Source: Paenibacillus thalictri
GTDB taxonomy: Bacteria > Bacillota > Bacilli > Paenibacillales > NBRC-103111
Direction of reading: 5' to 3'
NCBI RefSeq assembly: GCF_004307995.1
Contig: NZ_SIRE01000011.1
Location: 230,984 to 294,983 of the forward strand
Length of the DNA: 64,000 nucleotides
In this document: in pieces, positions 60,827-64,000 of the stretch
Layout of the letters: each line of letters begins with the position of its first letter
Numbering within the stretch: position 1 is the first letter of the stretch
Notes under the pieces: generated by a model
Databases searched by the model: none
Told to the model about the DNA's origin: nothing
Seen by the model: only the letters and a program-made list of their open reading frames with translations
Program-made: the position numbers and the translations under genes

Positions 60827-60868
60827 GGAGACTGCGAGGTTTGTAAAACCTCAACGTCTCCTTTTTTG
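60827..60868 (+). terminator. Isolated terminator hairpin before the recombinase
   Basis: GGAGAC-GAGGTTT pairs with AAACCTC-GTCTCC and is followed by T6. No coding gene ends here. The transcript would be short (~100-200 nt), so either the small gene at 60473 ends here or a short RNA is made. Confidence 0.65.
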
Positions 60869-60898
60869 TTTACCAGTATTTTCTATTCCTGTTATAAT
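60869..60898 (+). promoter_or_regulatory. Promoter of the recombinase pseudogene
   Basis: TTTACC at 60869-60874, 18-bp spacer, TATAAT at 60893-60898. The transcript would begin just before AAAGGGTGAT and ATG 60913. Confidence 0.5.
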
Positions 60899-60912
60899 GA
60901 AAGGGTGATGTT

Positions 60913-62025
60913 ATGGAAGTATTCATCCGTAAATCGGATGAGGCTACACTTGCCGTTAAGCTGAAATATTTTATAAAAGCTGATCTTGAACGAATTCGAT
61001 CCATAACGGGTAGTAAATGGAACCCGGAGCAGGCTTTTTGGACAGTTCCGTACACATTGAAGCATATGGAGAAATTATTGAGTCAATTTAACGATCGCGT
61101 TATTCATATTGACGGGCATCTGCAAGAGGCGTGTTATCTCTTAAATAGACAGGTTGCGGATGAGTCTCAAGCGGTTGCAGCAGTTTGGCCCGAATGGGAT
61201 GCCGTTCAAAAGCAAGAGCTGAAGAATCAATTAATGCTCCGGGGTTACAGTTCGAAGACAATTAAAGCTTACTGTAGCCAGGTAGAACGTTTTTTTAGCT
61301 ACTGCAAAGATAACCATGAGGATGGAAGCGCTCCGTCGATTCAGAGCTATTCCCTTTCATTATTGAACCGAAATTGCTCTCATGATTATACCAATCAAGC
61401 TATCAGTGCAATTCGGTTTTATTGCAGCAAGATCCTTCGCCAAGAGGAACAGTCTATGTTAGGCTGAAGAAAGAAATCAACCTGCCGCATGTGTTATCTC
61501 CAAAATGAAGTCATGTGTATTTTAAAAGCCGTTCAAAATCTGAAACATCGCGCCATTCTATATCTAGTCTATTCTTCCGGGTTACGTGTAGGAGAAGTGG
61601 TTCGATTGCACTTGCAGGATCTGGACCCTGAGCGGAAAACACTACTCATTCGTCAAGGAAAAGGCAGGAAGGATCGTCTGACATTTTTATCCGAAGCCGC
61701 TTTTCGGATTGTCAAAGCCTATTGTCGGCATGAAAAGCCGGAGATTTGGCTTTTTTTCGGACAAACGAAGGGACGTCATTTATCTGAGCGGTCCGTTCAA
61801 AAAATATTTGAGCATGCCTTGAAGTTATCGGGAGTAGCGAAGAAAGTTAGCGTGTATGCGCTGCGGCATTCTTTTGCAACTCATTTATTGGAACAAGGCT
61901 ATATACAGGAACTGCTAGGCTATCAGAGCAGTCGTACGACTGAACGATACACTCATGTGAGCGTAAAGGATGTGCGCCGCATTCAGAGTCCGCTTGGTCG
62001 GATGAAAGAGAGATCGGGTGAGTAG
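60913..62025 (+). pseudogene. Decayed tyrosine site-specific recombinase (XerC/D- or IntI-like)
   Basis: ATG 60913 with RBS AAGGGTGAT. A ~75-residue N-terminal arm (KWNPEQAFWTVPYTLKHMEK) is followed by a SAM-like core-binding domain (LRGYSSKTIKAYCSQVERFF) and the catalytic domain. After ~61452 the reading shifts: the original frame stops at TGA 61465. The other frame encodes the expected YVRLKKEINLPHVLSPK, then near 61500 the first frame resumes to 62025. In the catalytic half Arg (SSGLRVGEV), Lys (GKGRKDR), Arg-His (LRHSFATHLL) and nucleophile Tyr (RYTHVS) remain. The box II His is Tyr (VYALRH), LGH is LGY, and about four residues are missing after LLEQG. These add up to a likely inactive gene; sequencing error cannot explain all of them. 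Confidence 0.85.
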
Positions 62026-62078
62026 GAGATTCGGGGGTACTTTGAAAAAAAGTACAGCAATTCGTTAAAATGCGGGAT

Positions 62079-62145
62079 ATTTGCGAAGTGCGTAAATCCC
62101 CATGTACGGCAACGAATTTGCGAAGTGCGTAAATAAGACGTTAGC
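62079..62145 (+). other. attI-like site: paired 19-bp direct repeats and GTTAGC core
   Basis: ATTTGCGAAGTGCGTAAAT occurs twice without mismatch (62079-62097 and 62116-62134). GACGTTAGCTGAAA follows, with GTTAGC at 62140-62145. The end of the downstream repeat reads AACGTTAGATGAAA (63262-63275), so the two junctions share a CGTTAG core. Position, between recombinase and first cassette, fits an integron-type attachment site. Confidence 0.5.
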
Positions 62146-62201
62146 TGAAATCAACTAAACCATTAAATAAAAAAAATGATGAAAGCCCATTCGTTCATTG
62201 G

Positions 62202-62207
62202 TATAAT
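62202..62207 (+). promoter_or_regulatory. Possible -10 of the first cassette gene
   Basis: TATAAT in GGTATAATATG, 49 bp before the TTG start. The -35 is poor. Confidence 0.4.
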
Positions 62208-62255
62208 ATGTTAAGGGAAATGCAAACCTAGTGAACAAGAAACGGGGTTTAACCT

Positions 62256-63020
62256 TTGGGTGAATATAAAGAGAGAGTAAAAAAATTATGGTTAGACAAA
62301 GATAATACATATTTTATTCACTACTCGTGTCAAAACTTAAGTGATGATAATGAAGGTTACTCTCCACGTATTACTTCCATCGCTGTCTTGCATTTACAAA
62401 GTAAGCAAATGTATAGTTTTTCTATGCATTTGGTTGCCGAAGAACTCAACATAGATAGAGAAAGCATATTTGAACATTACGATATAATAGAAGAAAAGAT
62501 GCTTGAGAATTTTTTCGCATTTGCAGCTGAACGAGGAAATGCTGCAAACTGGATACATTGGAATATGACGAATATAAATTTTGGTTTTGAAACATTAGAA
62601 CACCGTTACAAAGTTCTATCCCAAAAGACAGCTTATCATATTAACGAAAACAATCGTCATAATATATCAAAAATTATAAGAAAAATCTATGGGGACAATT
62701 ACGCAAAAGATCCTAAAATGTTAAACCTAATGGAATTAAACGGGGGTAGAGATAGGAACTTTCTGACAGGTGAAGAAGAAGTTCGAGCATATAAAGCAAA
62801 GGAATTTGTTAAACTACATAATTCAACAATGTGCAAAGTATACTTTTTTAGTAATGTGTTTGGTAAGATGTACAATAATAAACTGCGAACTGAGAATAAC
62901 CAACTAAAATATAAAATAAATGAATTGTATCAATCTCCGGTAATTCAAATATTGGGTGTAATAGGTATTATTGGTACGCTTGTTTCGTTGATACCATTCT
63001 TACTGACTTTACTTAAATAA
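62256..63020 (+). CDS. Cassette gene 1: unknown protein with C-terminal membrane helices
   Basis: Not recognised. 254 residues, AT-rich codon use quite unlike the genes before 62 kb, suggesting transfer. The N-terminal ~200 residues are soluble and mixed (TYFIHYSCQNLSDDNEGYSP; ANWIHWNMTNINFGFETLEH). The last ~30 (VIQILGVIGIIGTLVSLIPFLLTLLK) form one or two membrane helices after a short coiled-coil-like segment. A soluble domain tethered to a membrane helix is common among toxin and phage-defence effectors; that is inference only. TTG 62256 is the only start that fits, with ACGGGG upstream. A terminator and an attC-like repeat follow. Confidence 0.7.
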   Translation: MGEYKERVKKLWLDKDNTYFIHYSCQNLSDDNEGYSPRITSIAVLHLQSKQMYSFSMHLVAEELNIDRESIFEHYDIIEEKMLENFFAFAAERGNAANWIHWNMTNINFGFETLEHRYKVLSQKTAYHINENNRHNISKIIRKIYGDNYAKDPKMLNLMELNGGRDRNFLTGEEEVRAYKAKEFVKLHNSTMCKVYFFSNVFGKMYNNKLRTENNQLKYKINELYQSPVIQILGVIGIIGTLVSLIPFLLTLLK

Positions 63021-63041
63021 ATAAATTCTAATTTAGTTTAG

Positions 63042-63079
63042 ACTTCCTTAATTGTAGACATAACTTAAGGAAGTTTTTT
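63042..63079 (+). terminator. Rho-independent terminator of cassette gene 1
   Basis: ACTTCCTTAA (63042-63051) pairs with TTAAGGAAGT (63065-63074), followed by T residues. Confidence 0.85.
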
Positions 63080-63110
63080 ATTTGGGTTGATTCGAAGAAG
63101 TCGTTGACAT

Positions 63111-63271
63111 CAGCTAACACCGTATTCACGCGGCGGGCCTAGCGGCCCTTGGTCTGCAGAGGCATTTCGAAGAAGTGGTTTCTGCAGACAACCCTGCACT
63201 GGCTAAGTCCGTCGGACCCGGGGCTAACGCCCTTAAGCCAGTGAGGGTTCGTGAATACAAGAACGTTAGAT
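63111..63271 (+). repeat. attC-like recombination site 1 (~160 bp)
   Basis: Left arm: CAGCTAAC (63111-63118), 3-nt spacer, GTATTCACG (63122-63130). Right arm: CGTGAATAC (63250-63258), 6-nt spacer AAGAAC, GTTAGAT (63265-63271). The arms are inverted repeats with unequal spacers, as in integron attC sites (R''-L''...L'-R', crossover in G^TTAGAT). Between them are shorter stems: TCTGCAGA/TCTGCAGA and CACTGGCTAAG/CTTAAGCCAGTG. The site follows cassette gene 1 and its left arm recurs after cassette gene 2. Confidence 0.7.
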
Positions 63272-63323
63272 GAAAGCCCCAAAACTAAAACTTTAAAAAC
63301 ATTTCTTAGTTAGGAGCAGAGCA

Positions 63324-63797
63324 GTGGATAATAGTCGTTTCTATGAAGCTATTAAGAAAATTACGATAGAATATAAGCATGAAACTATTTCAAACAAGAC
63401 CAATGAATTTTTTATAAGGCATGAATTACCTAAAGAATTAGTGCAATTTTTTGAAACACATTCATATGATCGTACAATAAAATTTAGACATAACAGTTTT
63501 TATCGAATTAATGACATACCCGAAGAAAATAGTGATTTTCCAAATGAAAAGTGCATTCAAAATAACTTGCTTATTATCGGATATGGACTTAACGGGGATT
63601 ATATTGTATTAAACCTAAACACACAAACTATAGGATATATATTTCATGACGATTTATATGAGAACGAAGAAATAGACATTAAAGATATATACATAAATAT
63701 GGATTGTAGTCTAGGAGATTTTTTTTATAATTCCATAAATACTGAAGATTTTCCCGTTGATGGATTTCAAGCAGAAAAATATATTAATAAGGACTAA
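63324..63797 (+). CDS. Cassette gene 2: SMI1/KNR4 (SUKH)-like protein
   Basis: 157 residues, strongly AT-rich. An N-terminal helical part (FFIRHELPKELVQFFETHSY) and a beta core with NNLLIIGYGLNGDYIVLNLN, TQTIGYIFHDDLYEN and a final SLGDFFYNSI match the SUKH (SMI1/KNR4) fold. In bacteria this fold often provides immunity against a toxin. No toxin gene is adjacent. GTG 63324 has TAGGAG 7 bp upstream. It lies between two attC-like repeats, as a mobile cassette gene would. Confidence 0.75.
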   Translation: MDNSRFYEAIKKITIEYKHETISNKTNEFFIRHELPKELVQFFETHSYDRTIKFRHNSFYRINDIPEENSDFPNEKCIQNNLLIIGYGLNGDYIVLNLNTQTIGYIFHDDLYENEEIDIKDIYINMDCSLGDFFYNSINTEDFPVDGFQAEKYINKD

Positions 63798-63830
63798 TTT
63801 TGAGAGCAATTTCAATGAAGTCGGGGCCAT

Positions 63831-63874
63831 CATCTAACATCGTATTCACGCTGCAGCTCCTGACGGAGCTTTGG
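63831..63874 (+). repeat. attC-like recombination site 2, left part only
   Basis: CATCTAAC (63831-63838), 3-nt spacer, GTATTCACG (63842-63850), then GCTGCAG...CGG...TTTGG, which follows site 1 up to ~63874. After that the likeness ends abruptly and no right arm is seen before the window ends. Confidence 0.65.
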
Positions 63875-64000
63875 AGACTGTCGATTAATCTTGCCTGTTA
63901 GGGCATCCTTTCTCTATTCTGGGCTCTATTGAGTATGGTTTACAGGTTTTCAAGGTAGGGAGGTAGAAATATTTCACCCTTTTTGGCCTTATGCTTGCTG
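63875..64000 (-). mobile_element. Possible insertion element end interrupting attC-like site 2
   Basis: From 63875 the sequence departs from the repeat. On the minus strand a frame open to the window edge ends at TAA (63940-63942) with ...KHKAKKGEIFLPPYLENL, which could be the C-terminus of a transposase or another protein. A second minus-strand frame is also open. I cannot identify terminal inverted repeats from one end, so this is a weak call. Confidence 0.25.

Noticed and set aside
60720..60868. Possible riboswitch or small RNA before the recombinase
   Set aside because: The terminator is real, but the sequence before it matches no riboswitch core I know, so only the terminator is listed.
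60749..60964. Plus-strand frame of 71 residues spanning the terminator hairpin and recombinase promoter
   Set aside because: It reads through a clear terminator and a promoter, has no RBS, and overlaps the recombinase start.
61489..62025. Second half of the recombinase as an independent gene
   Set aside because: Its start lies in the misread segment, it has no RBS, and it continues the fold begun upstream; it is part of one broken gene.

Overview
The window looks like chromosomal DNA of a Paenibacillus-type member of the Bacillota. Reasons: strong AGGAGG ribosome binding sites, frequent TTG and GTG starts, an SLH-domain surface protein, a LysM/GH18 cortex-lytic type enzyme, an AraR of the Bacillus type, CUT1 sugar ABC transporters and moderate G+C. 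The last ~1.8 kb is visibly AT-rich and looks foreign. No rRNA, tRNA or CRISPR array was seen.

Layout. 1-1082: the end of a drug/H+ MFS exporter and a YkuD L,D-transpeptidase. 1082-2044: a gene-free stretch full of small repeats. 2045-9140: a murein-peptide recycling operon (sugar ABC transporter, L-Ala-D/L-Glu epimerase, NlpC/P60 endopeptidase, HAD phosphatase, MurQ) with its own promoter and terminator. 9338-12600: a CPA1 Na+/H+ antiporter and araR. 12952-31494: a ~18 kb sugar-acid catabolic island read divergently around a ROK repressor. Leftward genes encode an IlvD/EDD dehydratase, a split UxaA dehydratase, a LarA-like epimerase and an MDR dehydrogenase. Rightward genes encode an HpaI aldolase, a 2-hydroxyacid dehydrogenase, an aldehyde dehydrogenase, two Gfo/Idh/MocA enzymes, ThuA, a second ABC importer, a sugar isomerase and a VOC protein. 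31672-36950: an AraC-type regulator and the araDBA operon under a perfect AraR operator.

36966-45682: a two-component system, an RND pump with its adaptor, and a secreted multidomain protein. Matching direct repeats precede both the regulator genes and the pump genes, so this may be one regulon. 45805-60703: an SRPBCC protein, a LysM/GH18 enzyme, an SLH/YcdB surface protein, small unknowns, a Nudix hydrolase, three MFS transporters (one with a divergent TetR gene and twin palindromic operators, one with a divergent WYL regulator) and a radical SAM/SPASM protein.

60869-64000: the most unusual part. A decayed tyrosine recombinase is followed in the same direction by two AT-rich cassette-like units, each one gene plus a conserved repeat. 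The repeat has attC-like architecture: R''-L''...L'-R' arms ending in GTTAGAT. A 19-bp direct repeat followed by GTTAGC lies between the recombinase and the first unit, where an attI site would be expected. The recombinase looks XerC/D-like rather than IntI-like, and the second repeat seems to be interrupted by another insertion. This may be an integron-like cassette system in a Gram-positive host.
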